The notes beneath the pieces were generated by a model. It saw nothing but the letters and a program-made list of their open reading frames with translations, was not told the origin of the DNA and did not search any database. A stretch of 64,000 nt of DNA from Cytophagales bacterium (GTDB lineage Bacteria > Bacteroidota > Bacteroidia > Cytophagales > Cyclobacteriaceae), in assembly GCA_033344775.1 (NCBI GenBank), contig JAWPMT010000007.1:620001-684000 (forward strand), read 5' to 3'. Below are positions 27,921-37,651 of the stretch, in pieces; the first letter of the stretch is position 1, and every line of letters starts with the position of its first letter. Both the position numbers and the translations under genes were made by a program.

Positions 27921-27971
27921 ATCATTCTCCGTTATGCTGAGCCCGCCTGACGGTTGAGATGGGCCAGGGGA

Positions 27972-29501
27972 TTAATTCATCGACAAAACATTACCAGTCG
28001 AAATTCCATTCATTTCTCTATCCAGAAACTCCGTGAGATCAATCGGTCGGTTGATCTTGTACTCCGTAGATTTCAAATCAATTCGCAAGGTCTTGTTTTC
28101 ATCATTACGGAAACTTGCCAGGTCCAGGTTATTCAAATCCTGATTCGCTTCCATTGCGATACCATTACCATCTACCACCATGAAAGCAAACAATTGCTGT
28201 CCGGGATAGATCACAAAGTGACTCATGCCTGTTTTATCATAGCGTAATACTGCATTTTGATCCTTGATCATCACGAACAAGTCGGTGATTTGATCATTAA
28301 GCTTTTCACCATCGAGATAGATCTCAGCCGCAACCATCAGGCGCTCTTCTTCTTTGATGTAATCGTAGTTGTAAACACCCATTTTGCTGATGTTGAATTC
28401 TCGAAGCACTTTATTCTGAGCGCCCAAAGTGACTTTTTCTTCCTCAACCTTCGCAAGTAAAGCCTCATACTCGGCAGATCTTTCTTCTGGCTGATTCTCA
28501 TAAAGGTCAGATAAAGCCATTTTAGGAGAGATGTAAGCGGTGTAATCAGTGAATTGTTTCCACTCGTTATTTTCATACTCCCAACGCAAGAATTTAACAC
28601 GGTATCGGTTTTTTCCAACCCACTTAACTTCAGGGTTTCGATACGTTTTACTATTCAAGATCCAATTCGGCAATGGCTTCTCGGACTTCCAAAGCAAAAG
28701 ATTCGGATTTCGCTTCTCTCCGTTCCAATCCACTTCCTTCCAAACACGCTCATTCATCATAGCTGTCACGCCATAACTTTTGAGTTTGGTTCTTAGTAAT
28801 CTGTCTAGCGTTTCAACCGCTGGAGAGGTTTCCCAGGTATAGTAATTGAATCGTTTATCCTTCAACTTGGCACGATCCTCATCTAGATAAATGTCCAGAT
28901 CATAACCATAGTTGAACGCGAAACAATCGGTTAGATCATAATCCACACTTTTGCTTTCCATGTCTGTAATGGAATTGTTCAGACTATCGATCAGCGGATT
29001 GGGCGTAGGCTCAGAAGTGCCCAATTTATCCCAGGTTTTCCCTTCTTTATTCAGTGCGAAGAAATCGTATTGATCGCCCTCGACATTAGATGAGATCACC
29101 GTCCTGATCGATTTACCCTGGCTTAATTCCAGTTCTTGCCCATTGGCGGATGCACTGAGGTCGAACATGGCCGCAGATTGCATGACTGATGGATTTTCCT
29201 TGTTCCCGTAGTTCAATGGAATACCGGAAATCAAAATGGTGCCCGGGTCAGAGATCGCAGTATAAGCAACTTTGACATCCCCGGTTACAGGTTGTCCTTC
29301 CTGATTGACAAATGCATTGGCAGGTACATGAATTTCTGTACCGTTCCCAACGAGTAAGACGCCACCGGTGGTAGCATCCATGACTTGCTCTACCGCTTCA
29401 TTGGTCACTCCCTGAAAAGGAGCGCGAATAAAAGCTGGATCGGGGCTACAGGCAAATAGCAACAGCCCCGTTAACATGATAATTAGTGATTTGGAATGCA
29501 T
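27972..29501 (-). CDS. Large lipoprotein of unknown function
   Basis: 509 aa, lipobox 'LLLFACSPD'. The N-terminal 150 residues are beta-rich with 'GGVLLVGNGTEIHVPANAF' and 'GDVKVAYTAISDPG', a ZU5-like or Ig-like pattern seen in Bacteroidota surface proteins. The rest is a long mixed domain without recognisable catalytic motif. It overlaps the upstream transglycosylase-like gene by 19 bases; the pair is probably co-expressed in the envelope. Confidence 0.7.
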   Translation of the reverse strand: MHSKSLIIMLTGLLLFACSPDPAFIRAPFQGVTNEAVEQVMDATTGGVLLVGNGTEIHVPANAFVNQEGQPVTGDVKVAYTAISDPGTILISGIPLNYGNKENPSVMQSAAMFDLSASANGQELELSQGKSIRTVISSNVEGDQYDFFALNKEGKTWDKLGTSEPTPNPLIDSLNNSITDMESKSVDYDLTDCFAFNYGYDLDIYLDEDRAKLKDKRFNYYTWETSPAVETLDRLLRTKLKSYGVTAMMNERVWKEVDWNGEKRNPNLLLWKSEKPLPNWILNSKTYRNPEVKWVGKNRYRVKFLRWEYENNEWKQFTDYTAYISPKMALSDLYENQPEERSAEYEALLAKVEEEKVTLGAQNKVLREFNISKMGVYNYDYIKEEERLMVAAEIYLDGEKLNDQITDLFVMIKDQNAVLRYDKTGMSHFVIYPGQQLFAFMVVDGNGIAMEANQDLNNLDLASFRNDENKTLRIDLKSTEYKINRPIDLTEFLDREMNGISTGNVLSMN

Positions 29502-30172
29502 AACAATTTATTCAGTTGACTATAAATTCTGATACTGATGTCGCCAAAGGCGTGTTGATCTCCATTGAAATTGGGACCGTGAGGGAAGTTTTGCTTGGTC
29601 TGATACAATCGAATGGCTGACCCGGACTTGCCAAGTCCCAGGTTATAAGCCGTAGCAATGAAATGTAAGCTTTGCTGATCGGTTAAGCCTTCTAGTTCGG
29701 CTGCGTATTGCTTTTTGATCAATTGCTCAAAAGCTTGCAAGTACTTTACAGAATATTCAATATTAAGGATGCGATCGATGCGCTCTTGTCGAATGCCGGT
29801 GGCGTCGGAGGCATAGAACCCAATCAGATCTGCATACTCATTTTGCAGCTGCTCATCTTTCCTGATTTCATCTTCAAGAGTTTCTATAAAAGAAGGCTTC
29901 ATCTGAAAATACCCAACACTGAAATCCACCTGCCCGGAACCTAACGCGGCATACATAAGACGCAGTGCCTGTACCTCCATCAGGTTGGACAATTCACGGT
30001 ATCGAATGTATTCGGGAGCAGCAATAGCCAGGGTAAATGCCAGTGAAGCATCATCATTTGGATAGTTGGTAACTACTTCTTCCACAAGGAAGTCACAAGT
30101 TTCCTTTACTTGTTGATCAATAGATGATACAGGCCAAAAGACAGCTAAAGCAAGAGTGAGTCGGTACAGCAT
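29483..30172 (-). CDS. Periplasmic protein with lytic-transglycosylase-like fold
   Basis: 229 aa from the ATG at 30172, which starts a signal peptide ('LYRLTLALAVFWPVSS'). Features resembling goose-lysozyme/SLT folds: 'LAFTLAIAAPEYIRYREL' with a possible catalytic Glu, 'FSVGYFQMKPSF' (the GxxQ/M block), and 'FIATAYNLG' (the AYNxG block). It would act on peptidoglycan, but the match is distant, so activity is uncertain. First gene of the pair with the large lipoprotein. Confidence 0.6.
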   Translation of the reverse strand: MLYRLTLALAVFWPVSSIDQQVKETCDFLVEEVVTNYPNDDASLAFTLAIAAPEYIRYRELSNLMEVQALRLMYAALGSGQVDFSVGYFQMKPSFIETLEDEIRKDEQLQNEYADLIGFYASDATGIRQERIDRILNIEYSVKYLQAFEQLIKKQYAAELEGLTDQQSLHFIATAYNLGLGKSGSAIRLYQTKQNFPHGPNFNGDQHAFGDISIRIYSQLNKLLCIPNH

Positions 30173-30262
30173 TGGCGGAATGGTGTAAGACATTAACGTA
30201 TAAAAAGTTAAATATTGTTAATGAATTGAAATTGCCTTCCTTTGTTTTTTTCTAAAACAATC

Positions 30263-31057
30263 ATGAAAGTTTCCGAACTCAACATCTATCCCATCAAATC
30301 AACGCGTCAGGTTTCGCTTCAAAAATCTAAAGTACTTGCCACCGGACTGGCCCATGATCGGGAGTGGCTGCTGATTGATCATAATCAGGAACTGATCACC
30401 GCAAGAGATTACCCGAGACTGTTACAAGTGCGGACTCAGGTGGAGAAAAACAAGTTGAAAATTGCTACCCCGCTTGAAAGTTTCACTTTTCAGGACCCGG
30501 AAGAGGACCCGGAGATCAGTTTTCGGTTTTTCAACGAGCAGTTGTGTGGAAAAATCTATTCCAGGGCAGCCAATCAATGGTTTTCGGATTACCTGGGCAT
30601 TACCTGTCAGGTGATTCACCAAAAAGAAGTTTTTCGTCCCATGCTTGAAAAGCGGGGAGGAAAGGCCGGAGATCAGGTCAATTATGGTGACGAAGCTCCA
30701 ATCTTATTAATTGGACAAGGCTCACTGGATGACCTCAACAGCCGTTTGGAAAGTCCGGTAACCATGGGGCATTTCCGACCAAACATTGTGATCAACGATG
30801 CTAAACCTTACGAAGAAGATCAATGGAAAAGAATCCGAATTGGGGTATGTGAGTTCGATGTAGCGCAGGTTTGTAGGCGATGTGTGTTTACGACTATTGA
30901 TCCCATTACTCAGGAGAAAAATAAGCGAGGTGAGCCGCTAAGAACCCTGGCTGGTTACCGTAAAGTTGCGGATGGAGGAGTGGCGTTCGGAATGCATTTG
31001 ATTCCACGGAAATTAGGTGAGATCCAGAAGGGAAACGAAGTGATAGTTGTCAAATGA
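30263..31057 (+). CDS. MOSC domain protein (YcbX-like)
   Basis: 264 aa from the ATG at 30263. N-terminal MOSC beta-barrel ('ELNIYPIKSTRQVSL', 'GLAHDREWLLID') and C-terminal MOSC domain with 'MGHFRPNIVI' and the conserved Cys in 'DVAQVCRRCVFTTIDP', which in relatives binds the molybdenum cofactor. YcbX-type proteins reduce N-hydroxylated compounds with molybdenum cofactor. The C-terminal ferredoxin domain of E. coli YcbX is missing, so an external electron donor is required. Confidence 0.92.
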   Translation: MKVSELNIYPIKSTRQVSLQKSKVLATGLAHDREWLLIDHNQELITARDYPRLLQVRTQVEKNKLKIATPLESFTFQDPEEDPEISFRFFNEQLCGKIYSRAANQWFSDYLGITCQVIHQKEVFRPMLEKRGGKAGDQVNYGDEAPILLIGQGSLDDLNSRLESPVTMGHFRPNIVINDAKPYEEDQWKRIRIGVCEFDVAQVCRRCVFTTIDPITQEKNKRGEPLRTLAGYRKVADGGVAFGMHLIPRKLGEIQKGNEVIVVK

Positions 31058-31115
31058 ATTGATTGAGATAATTTAGTTGCCGCAAATAAGTGAAGGCAAA
31101 ACAATTTTTCTACTC

Positions 31116-31793
31116 ATGATGAAAGCAAGGTTATTACTGAAGATATCATTCTTTTTATTGGCACTGGGAGCTCAGTCACAGGACGTCAAAGAGCGGTTAT
31201 ATTTCAAAATTGGAGTTGGGAATTCTTTTGGGTTATCTGCTACGCAATTAGACTTTCCAGTTGGATCAAATGGGGTGTTTGAAGAGAACTATCGTCCTGG
31301 AGGCGGGTATAATCTCTATTTCGGCATAGGAGTTCCGCTCAATACTGATTTGGATCTTGAAGTTACCCTGGAACAGACCATGCAACTCAGTTTTACGCAG
31401 ACAGCATCAACCGGAGGGTTTGGAAGTTCCTCAGCTAGTACCTTCCAAAGTTTCTTTAGAACCAGTTTGAATGTAGGTGCTTATTTCAATCTTCCTGAAC
31501 TAAACAACGGAGCTAATTTCCGAATAGGAGGAGGTGGTTTCTATACCGTTCCTTCGAAAGGGACTTTCCGGTCTGATGGCGAGACCTGGGGGACTTTTAG
31601 ATTACAATCAGGGCCAGGATTATTATTTGGAGCCAGCTTGAGCGCACCAGTGGAGAAAGTAATTCTGGAGCCAGGATTACGGGTAAAAATTGCGAACCTG
31701 GATGTGAAAGAAAATAACTTTGATGATCCCAACAATCAGATCACGTCAGGAAACATTTCTAGTATAGATATCTTGTTTGCTATTCTTTTCTAG
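31116..31793 (+). CDS. Outer-membrane beta-barrel protein
   Basis: 225 aa from the ATG at 31116 (a second ATG follows at 31119). Signal peptide ends 'LALGAQSQ'. The rest consists of alternating beta strands ('YFKIGVGNSFGLSA', 'YNLYFGIGVPL') and ends 'SSIDILFAILF', an OmpW/OmpA-barrel-like build of eight strands. Function unknown. Confidence 0.7.
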   Translation: MMKARLLLKISFFLLALGAQSQDVKERLYFKIGVGNSFGLSATQLDFPVGSNGVFEENYRPGGGYNLYFGIGVPLNTDLDLEVTLEQTMQLSFTQTASTGGFGSSSASTFQSFFRTSLNVGAYFNLPELNNGANFRIGGGGFYTVPSKGTFRSDGETWGTFRLQSGPGLLFGASLSAPVEKVILEPGLRVKIANLDVKENNFDDPNNQITSGNISSIDILFAILF

Positions 31794-31836
31794 AAAAAGA
31801 GATGAGGCCAGAGGTTGAACGCTGACCTCAATATTT

Positions 31837-33411
31837 TTAAGCTTCTACTTTGATTCCTTCATTTCCGATGATCAAAGCAGGAGCTTCCATTCTGCTTGCA
31901 TTATCGTTGCTTCCGTTTTCCAATTTCAGTACCCCTCTTGGACAAACCGCTGCACAAACCCCGCAACCGACACAGGAAGATCTTACAATATTTTGACCTC
32001 TTTGCGCATACCAGCGAACGTCAATGCCCTGCTCGCAATAGGTAGAGCAGTTACCGCAAGAAATACACTGACCCCCATTGGTGGTAATTCTGAAACGAGA
32101 TTTGAACTTCTGTACCAACCCCATGTAGGCAGCAAGCGGACAGCCAAACCGACACCAAACCCGATTACCCATGACAGGATAAAATCCAGTTCCGATCACG
32201 CCGGAAAAGACGGATCCGATCAGGAAACCATAGTATTCTCTTACTTTACCCGTATTCATGCCAATGAATTGATCAGCCCCTGAGAAATACGTGTATAACA
32301 CACCTGCAGTCATGATGACGGCAAATACCATCACTCCATGGATCAACCAACGTTCTATTTTCCACGCCTTCAGGCTTTTATCCGAATGCTGACGGTATGG
32401 ATCTCCTAAAGTTTCGGCCAAACCACCACAACCACATACCCATGAGCAGTACCACCTTTTCCCATAGAAGTACACTAGAACAGGAACAATAATGGCTGTT
32501 AAAGCAATGCCCCAGCCAAGCATGAACATGCCCACATTACCAGAAGCTATGAGGTTATTGATATTCCAGTCAAAGAAGAAATCATAATCAAGGGGCCAGG
32601 CATTCTTGAAATCCATGTAAGGCATGTTGAACCGTACCAACAGCTCAGGAATAAGGAATGCGAATCCTAATTGGAAGAACAGTACTGAAGTAGTTCTCAC
32701 CATCTGATACATGTTGTGGCGATATTTTACATACATACGAATACCCATGACCAGCATCACCGAAGTGTACATGGTGCCGTACAGGAACCATTGACTGGCA
32801 GGATTGCCACTAAGCGCCATGCTGAGCGGATCTACCGGGTAGACCCAACTGGTGATGAACGCAGGATAGAAATATAGCAGGACATAGAACCCGACCAGCC
32901 AACCGAAAACGATGTAGGCTACCCAGCCACGATTAGTGACCGGATTTTGATAAATGTGATTGTTTTTGATGCCTGGTTTCCCCAGCAAGACCATGTCAGG
33001 GAGGATAAACATCAATCCACCAATGATGGCCAATCCGAAAGTAAGGAAGAAGAACAATAACTTATTCTCGGCTACAGGACCCTTACCGGACGTTTTCATC
33101 AATGCCGGCGCCACATCTTTATAAGGATTGTCCCAAAAGACATTGTTCCAATCCTGTTCAGACTTATAAACATCGTTGGCCGCCTCGAGGGTGGAAGCTA
33201 CAGTGGTTGCAAAGCCTACAGCACTGAGTTCTTTGCCGATGACATGGTCTTTCATGCCTTGCAGGAACAGTTCGTTTTTCAGGCCTTTTGATGAGGCGTA
33301 CTGATCGAATGTGGCCTGATCCAGCTCATAAGTTCCAAGCAGTGGCGAAACGGTGAATATGGCCACTCCAAGTACCAGAATGGCTAAACCAATGGATTTG
33401 ATTGTTTTCAT
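31837..33411 (-). CDS. Membrane polyferredoxin (NapH/NosR-like)
   Basis: 524 aa with an N-terminal anchor, about six further helices, and cytoplasmic Fe-S motifs. A CxxxC-containing loop 'WYCSWVCGCGG' and 'CRFGCP' match the NapH/RdxA/NosR family. Two 4Fe-4S clusters are encoded near the C-terminus ('CISCGNCSTYCEQG', 'CVGCGVCAAVCPRG'). Such proteins pass electrons between the quinone pool and periplasmic or cytoplasmic partners. The downstream end lies 16 bases after the FAD oxidoreductase, the likely partner. Confidence 0.88.
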   Translation of the reverse strand: MKTIKSIGLAILVLGVAIFTVSPLLGTYELDQATFDQYASSKGLKNELFLQGMKDHVIGKELSAVGFATTVASTLEAANDVYKSEQDWNNVFWDNPYKDVAPALMKTSGKGPVAENKLLFFFLTFGLAIIGGLMFILPDMVLLGKPGIKNNHIYQNPVTNRGWVAYIVFGWLVGFYVLLYFYPAFITSWVYPVDPLSMALSGNPASQWFLYGTMYTSVMLVMGIRMYVKYRHNMYQMVRTTSVLFFQLGFAFLIPELLVRFNMPYMDFKNAWPLDYDFFFDWNINNLIASGNVGMFMLGWGIALTAIIVPVLVYFYGKRWYCSWVCGCGGLAETLGDPYRQHSDKSLKAWKIERWLIHGVMVFAVIMTAGVLYTYFSGADQFIGMNTGKVREYYGFLIGSVFSGVIGTGFYPVMGNRVWCRFGCPLAAYMGLVQKFKSRFRITTNGGQCISCGNCSTYCEQGIDVRWYAQRGQNIVRSSCVGCGVCAAVCPRGVLKLENGSNDNASRMEAPALIIGNEGIKVEA

Positions 33412-33427
33412 CTTTCTGAATATGTCT

Positions 33428-34762
33428 TTATTGCGCGTAGGCTAAAATTCTTTTCCAACTTTTTGATTTCGGCTTGACCGAAGTGTTATTCTCCTGATTG
33501 AACTGATCAATGATCTCTTGTTCATGTGCTTTATAGAACTCAGGGTCGTAATTGGCATCTTTCAGGTGTTCCAGCACATACTCGATGCTCTTTTCGTCTT
33601 GCATCCATTTATTGAATGAGTGGTGACGAAGACGAATGCCGAAAGTGTTTACCCCCAGGAATTTGCGACTTGACTTGTCAAAAACAAAGTGCATGCATTT
33701 TTTGCCAGATTCGTGTTCCCAGTAAAACTCCTGCTCATTGTCTTTCAATTGAGCCCAGACATGTCCGTAAGTCTGATATTCAATATCGAAAAACTTGGCG
33801 GAATTGAACCAGTACCCCGGATCATAGGTCGTTTTTTCTCCGGTTAAGGTTTTCGCCAGGCTCTCACCCATCATGCGGCCCGTATACCAAACGGCTTCAA
33901 TGGGTCTCCTATTAGTAATGGGATCTCTTCTTTGGGCGCAATCGCCGGCGGCATAAACATCCGGAATATTGGTCTCCAGATATTCATTGACCATGATGCC
34001 TCGCTGTATTTCCAGAGAAGAGTCTTTTAAGAAATCCACATTTGGTGAAACACCCACGGTCAATCCAACAAACTGACATTCGATGGTTTCGCCTTTATTG
34101 GTGACGACAGCTTTTACACGGCCATTGCCATCATCAATGATTTCTTTAAGTTCTGTTTCGAGTCTGAGATCGATATGATTTTCACGAATGTGTTGATCAA
34201 TCAATTTCGCTTCCTGATTGGGGATCACGCCATTCCAGAAATGCGACTCCCTTACCAGATAGGTTACAGGGATGTTTCTGGAGTGCAGCATTTCTGCCAT
34301 TTCAATTCCGATCAGGCCACCACCGATGACTACTGCATGTTTGATGCCGACCGTATTTTTCTCCATGAGCTCCAGGTCCTGAAAGTTGTACAATCCCTGT
34401 ACACTGTCAAGATCTTGTCCGGGCCATCCGAATTTGTTGGACTTGGATCCGGTTGCCAGTACTAACTTGTCATAACTCAATTTTTCCCCACCTTCGAACT
34501 CCAGTGCCTTTCCATCAAAATCCACGGACTTTACCCAGGCTCGTTTCAGTTCAATTTTATTCTTTTCCCAAAACCAGTCTTCGTAGGGTTTGGTGTGTTC
34601 GTATTTCATATGTCCCATGTAGATGTACATGAGCGCAGTTCTGGAAAAAAAATGATCCGTCTCACCGGAGACGATGGTGATTTTATCGTCGCTGCGTTTG
34701 CGAATGTGCCTGGCGGTGGTCACACCCGCGATGCCATTGCCGACAATTACGATGTGCTGCAT
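33428..34762 (-). CDS. FAD-dependent NAD(P)H oxidoreductase
   Basis: 444 aa. Two Rossmann motifs: 'IVGNGIAGVTTARHIRKR' (FAD) and 'VVIGGGLIGIEMAEML' (NAD(P)H), plus 'DVYAAGDCAQ' for FAD. It resembles the FAD domain of nitrite reductases and rubredoxin/ferredoxin reductases. The C-terminal 110 residues are extra and not catalytic by motif. Cotranscribed with the polyferredoxin, which could receive its electrons (inference). Confidence 0.88.
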   Translation of the reverse strand: MQHIVIVGNGIAGVTTARHIRKRSDDKITIVSGETDHFFSRTALMYIYMGHMKYEHTKPYEDWFWEKNKIELKRAWVKSVDFDGKALEFEGGEKLSYDKLVLATGSKSNKFGWPGQDLDSVQGLYNFQDLELMEKNTVGIKHAVVIGGGLIGIEMAEMLHSRNIPVTYLVRESHFWNGVIPNQEAKLIDQHIRENHIDLRLETELKEIIDDGNGRVKAVVTNKGETIECQFVGLTVGVSPNVDFLKDSSLEIQRGIMVNEYLETNIPDVYAAGDCAQRRDPITNRRPIEAVWYTGRMMGESLAKTLTGEKTTYDPGYWFNSAKFFDIEYQTYGHVWAQLKDNEQEFYWEHESGKKCMHFVFDKSSRKFLGVNTFGIRLRHHSFNKWMQDEKSIEYVLEHLKDANYDPEFYKAHEQEIIDQFNQENNTSVKPKSKSWKRILAYAQ

Positions 34763-34932
34763 ATAGAGATGACTTAGTTAGGTAAAGTAAGTGAGTGAAG
34801 TCCGAGCCAGTTTCAAGATAGAAAGATAAGCTTAGTTTATGTCTCTTCTTTGACACAATGAATTGAAGAAGGACGTGTGTAGCAACATGTAATATGATTT
34901 TAGCGTACAGAGTACAAATAATTGTTTAAATA

Positions 34933-35625
34933 ATGAAACAAATCCTCGCTATACTACTGATGTTTGTCTCCTTGACGGGATTTTCTCAAGCAGACTTTTT
35001 TAAGAAAGCAGATGCCTTTTTTAAGGCTAATGTGAATGATCAAGGTGGAGTAGCTTACGATAATGTGAAAGCAGATCGATCAGATTTAAATGAATTGGTC
35101 TCCTTGATCGCAAATGCCGACTTTGACTCCTATGACGCGCAAACACAGAAAGCGTTCATGATCAATACGTATAATATCTGGGTGATTGAGCAGGTAGTTG
35201 ATCTGTTGCCAATTAAAAGTCCTTTGGACAATCCTAAGTTCTTTAACGGGATCGAACATACCATGGCAGGAAAGTCCTACACCCTCGATGGATTGGAAAA
35301 AGGAAAGCTATATGTAGAATATCCCGATTCGAGATTACACTTTGCCCTGGTATGTGCGGCTAAAAGTTGCCCACCATTGGCCAATTACGGTTGGTATCCT
35401 GAAGGGTTAGAGGATAAACTTGAAACCAGAACGAAAGAAGTATTGAATCTGGATTGGTTCATTCAGGTAGGAAAGAAAGTGAGTGCATCTCAGATCTTTA
35501 GCTGGTATAAGAAAGATTTTGAGAAAGATGGCAAACTGATTGACTACATCGCAAAGTACAGAGAAGGAGTTGCAGGAAAGAAAGTTACTTTCTACGAATA
35601 TGATTGGACATTGAATCAGCAGTGA
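34933..35625 (+). CDS. Secreted DUF547 protein
   Basis: 230 aa with a signal peptide ('LTGFSQ'). The DUF547 fold is clear: 'KAFMINTYNIWVIEQVVD', 'LHFALVCAAKSCPPLANY' (conserved Cys) and the C-terminal 'SWYKKDFE'. DUF547 is structurally related to transglutaminase-like or cysteine-peptidase folds, but its activity is unknown. Followed by a strong terminator. Confidence 0.9.
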   Translation: MKQILAILLMFVSLTGFSQADFFKKADAFFKANVNDQGGVAYDNVKADRSDLNELVSLIANADFDSYDAQTQKAFMINTYNIWVIEQVVDLLPIKSPLDNPKFFNGIEHTMAGKSYTLDGLEKGKLYVEYPDSRLHFALVCAAKSCPPLANYGWYPEGLEDKLETRTKEVLNLDWFIQVGKKVSASQIFSWYKKDFEKDGKLIDYIAKYREGVAGKKVTFYEYDWTLNQQ

Positions 35626-35682
35626 GTTATTAAGGTGGTTACTGTGATACGGTAGGTTAGGTTTGGTGTTTTCCACCTTAGG

Positions 35683-35707
35683 AGCCCCTCGGAAGAGGGG
35701 CTTTTTT
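35683..35707 (+). terminator. Intrinsic terminator after the DUF547 gene
   Basis: AGCCCCTC/GAGGGGCT stem with a GGAA tetraloop followed by six T. Right beside it a second, T-free perfect inverted repeat (35723-35749, 12-bp arms, 3-base loop) faces the end of the convergent ABC-exporter gene. Confidence 0.9.
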
Positions 35708-35722
35708 CTTTTCGCGAGCAGT

Positions 35723-35749
35723 AACCAGATTACTTAGAGTAATCTGGTT
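35723..35749. repeat. 12-bp perfect inverted repeat between convergent genes
   Basis: AACCAGATTACT and AGTAATCTGGTT around a 3-base loop, 12 bases from the stop of the exporter gene. Probably acts as an mRNA 3' end stabiliser or T-poor terminator for the minus strand. Confidence 0.6.
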
Positions 35750-35761
35750 TCTAAGCTCGGC

Positions 35762-37504
35762 TCAAATCTTCGCCTGATACGTATACAGCTGATAGTATCG
35801 GCCTTCCGCAGCGATCAGCTCATCGTGGGTGCCTCGCTCCACGATCTTTCCTTTCTCGATGACCAGAATCTGATCAGCTTGTCGGATGGTACTCAATCGG
35901 TGGGCGATCACGAAAGTAGTCCGGCCTTCCATCAGTCGTGACAGACTTTGCTGAATGTAACTTTCACTTTCTGTATCCAGGTTTGAAGTGGCTTCATCCA
36001 GAATCAAAATCCGTGGATCGGCCAATATGGCACGGGCAATGGCCAGTCGTTGACGCTGACCTCCGGAAAGCTTCACCCCACGCTCTCCGATTAACGTATC
36101 CAATCCTTCTTCAAAACGCTCGGTAAATTCATTGACATGCGCAGCTTTGACAGCATCCATCAATTGATCTTCGGTGGCGTCAGGCCTCGGGAATAAGATG
36201 TTTTCCCGGATGGTGCCTTCAAATAAGAAATCATCCTGAAGCACCACACCCAGATTTTCGCGGTAACTATTCAAGGGAACTTTTGAAATGTCCTGGCCAT
36301 CGATGGTAAGCAAGCCTTTTTCAGGCATCAGAAAAGAGGCTGCCAATCCGGCGATGGTAGATTTTCCTGAACCTGAACTCCCGACCAATGCGGTAACTGA
36401 ACCGGCAGGAGCTTCCAGGTTGATATCGTGAATGACTTCCTTGTCCTCTTCGTATGCGAATGAAACATCCTGAAATTTGATGTCTCCTTTGATGTCTTTT
36501 AATGCTACCGTTCGAACACTCGGATCATCTTCTTCCTGCATGTTCATGATCTCTTCGGTACGGTCAAGTCCGGCAAAAGCCTCAGTTAATTGCGTACCGA
36601 TGTTACCCATTTGTAAGATTGGAGCTATCATAAAAGCTACGAGGAACATGAATTGGATCAGGTCGCCTTTGGTTAGTGCGTCATCTCCTCCGATAATTAA
36701 GTAAGCACCTAATCCTAAAACAGAAACCGTAGCCAATCCAATCAAGAAAGCACCTGAACTTCCCATGGTAGCAGTGGCAGTTAAAGTGCGCTTGATGTTT
36801 TCAAAAAGCTTTTCAACGCCATTTTCGAAAACCTTTACTTCTTGTTTCTCGGCATTAAAACCTTTGATCACACGAACACCGTTCAAGGTTTCGGTTAATC
36901 GTCCTGTTACCTCGGCATTGATTTTCCCACGTTCTCTGAACACAGGTCTGATGGTTCCCATAACCTTCCATGAAATGACCCCAAAGATGGCCATTGGGAT
37001 TAGTGCAACTACTGTAAGTATCGGACTGATGTTGACTAATAGAAACACGGATAATAAGGCAGTTAAAGTTCCTCCGACAAGCTGAACTAGCCCGGTGCCG
37101 ACCAGATTTCTCACACCTTCCACATCCGACATGATCCTGGAAACCAATTCTCCTGAACGGCTATTGTCAAAAAAACGAATGGGTAAGTAAATGATCTTAT
37201 TTTGAACACGTACACGCAATTGTGCGATCAAATGCTGCGCTTCCACGCTCAAAAGTTTGGTTTGTAGAAATGAAGTAATTGCCTGAATGGTTACAGCAAT
37301 CATTACTACTACTGCGATCAGTTTAAGAAATTCGGAATCTCCCTGATCAATTACATCATCGATCAGGTATTTAGTACTCATAGGAAGCACGAATCCCGAG
37401 AGTCTGCCAATGATGATTAAGAAAAGTCCAATAAAGACCGTTTTTCGACGGGGCCAGATGATCGTTTTGAAAACGTGGCCCATGGTCACTTTTGATTTTG
37501 CCAT
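35762..37504 (-). CDS. ABC exporter, fused permease/ATPase (MsbA-like)
   Basis: 580 aa: six transmembrane helices (residues 20-320) and a C-terminal ATPase. Walker A 'VGSSGSGKSTIAGLA', Q-loop 'VVLQDDFLFEGTI', signature 'LSGGQRQRLAIARAIL', Walker B 'ILILDEATSNLD' and H-loop 'VIAHRLSTI' are all intact. It is a homodimeric half-size exporter; lipid A/phospholipid flipping or drug export cannot be separated by sequence alone. Confidence 0.95.
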   Translation of the reverse strand: MAKSKVTMGHVFKTIIWPRRKTVFIGLFLIIIGRLSGFVLPMSTKYLIDDVIDQGDSEFLKLIAVVVMIAVTIQAITSFLQTKLLSVEAQHLIAQLRVRVQNKIIYLPIRFFDNSRSGELVSRIMSDVEGVRNLVGTGLVQLVGGTLTALLSVFLLVNISPILTVVALIPMAIFGVISWKVMGTIRPVFRERGKINAEVTGRLTETLNGVRVIKGFNAEKQEVKVFENGVEKLFENIKRTLTATATMGSSGAFLIGLATVSVLGLGAYLIIGGDDALTKGDLIQFMFLVAFMIAPILQMGNIGTQLTEAFAGLDRTEEIMNMQEEDDPSVRTVALKDIKGDIKFQDVSFAYEEDKEVIHDINLEAPAGSVTALVGSSGSGKSTIAGLAASFLMPEKGLLTIDGQDISKVPLNSYRENLGVVLQDDFLFEGTIRENILFPRPDATEDQLMDAVKAAHVNEFTERFEEGLDTLIGERGVKLSGGQRQRLAIARAILADPRILILDEATSNLDTESESYIQQSLSRLMEGRTTFVIAHRLSTIRQADQILVIEKGKIVERGTHDELIAAEGRYYQLYTYQAKI

Positions 37505-37651
37505 GTAAGTAGTAAATGCAGCTAAGTCAATGCAAAATACGATGTGACCTGTTAAAAGTTCCCGATTCCGTTAATTGTTTGCGGATCGTGTCTTCATCAT
37601 CATAAATTATTCGTGAATCAAGACGAAGCAATATTTGTGCAAATGAGAAAA

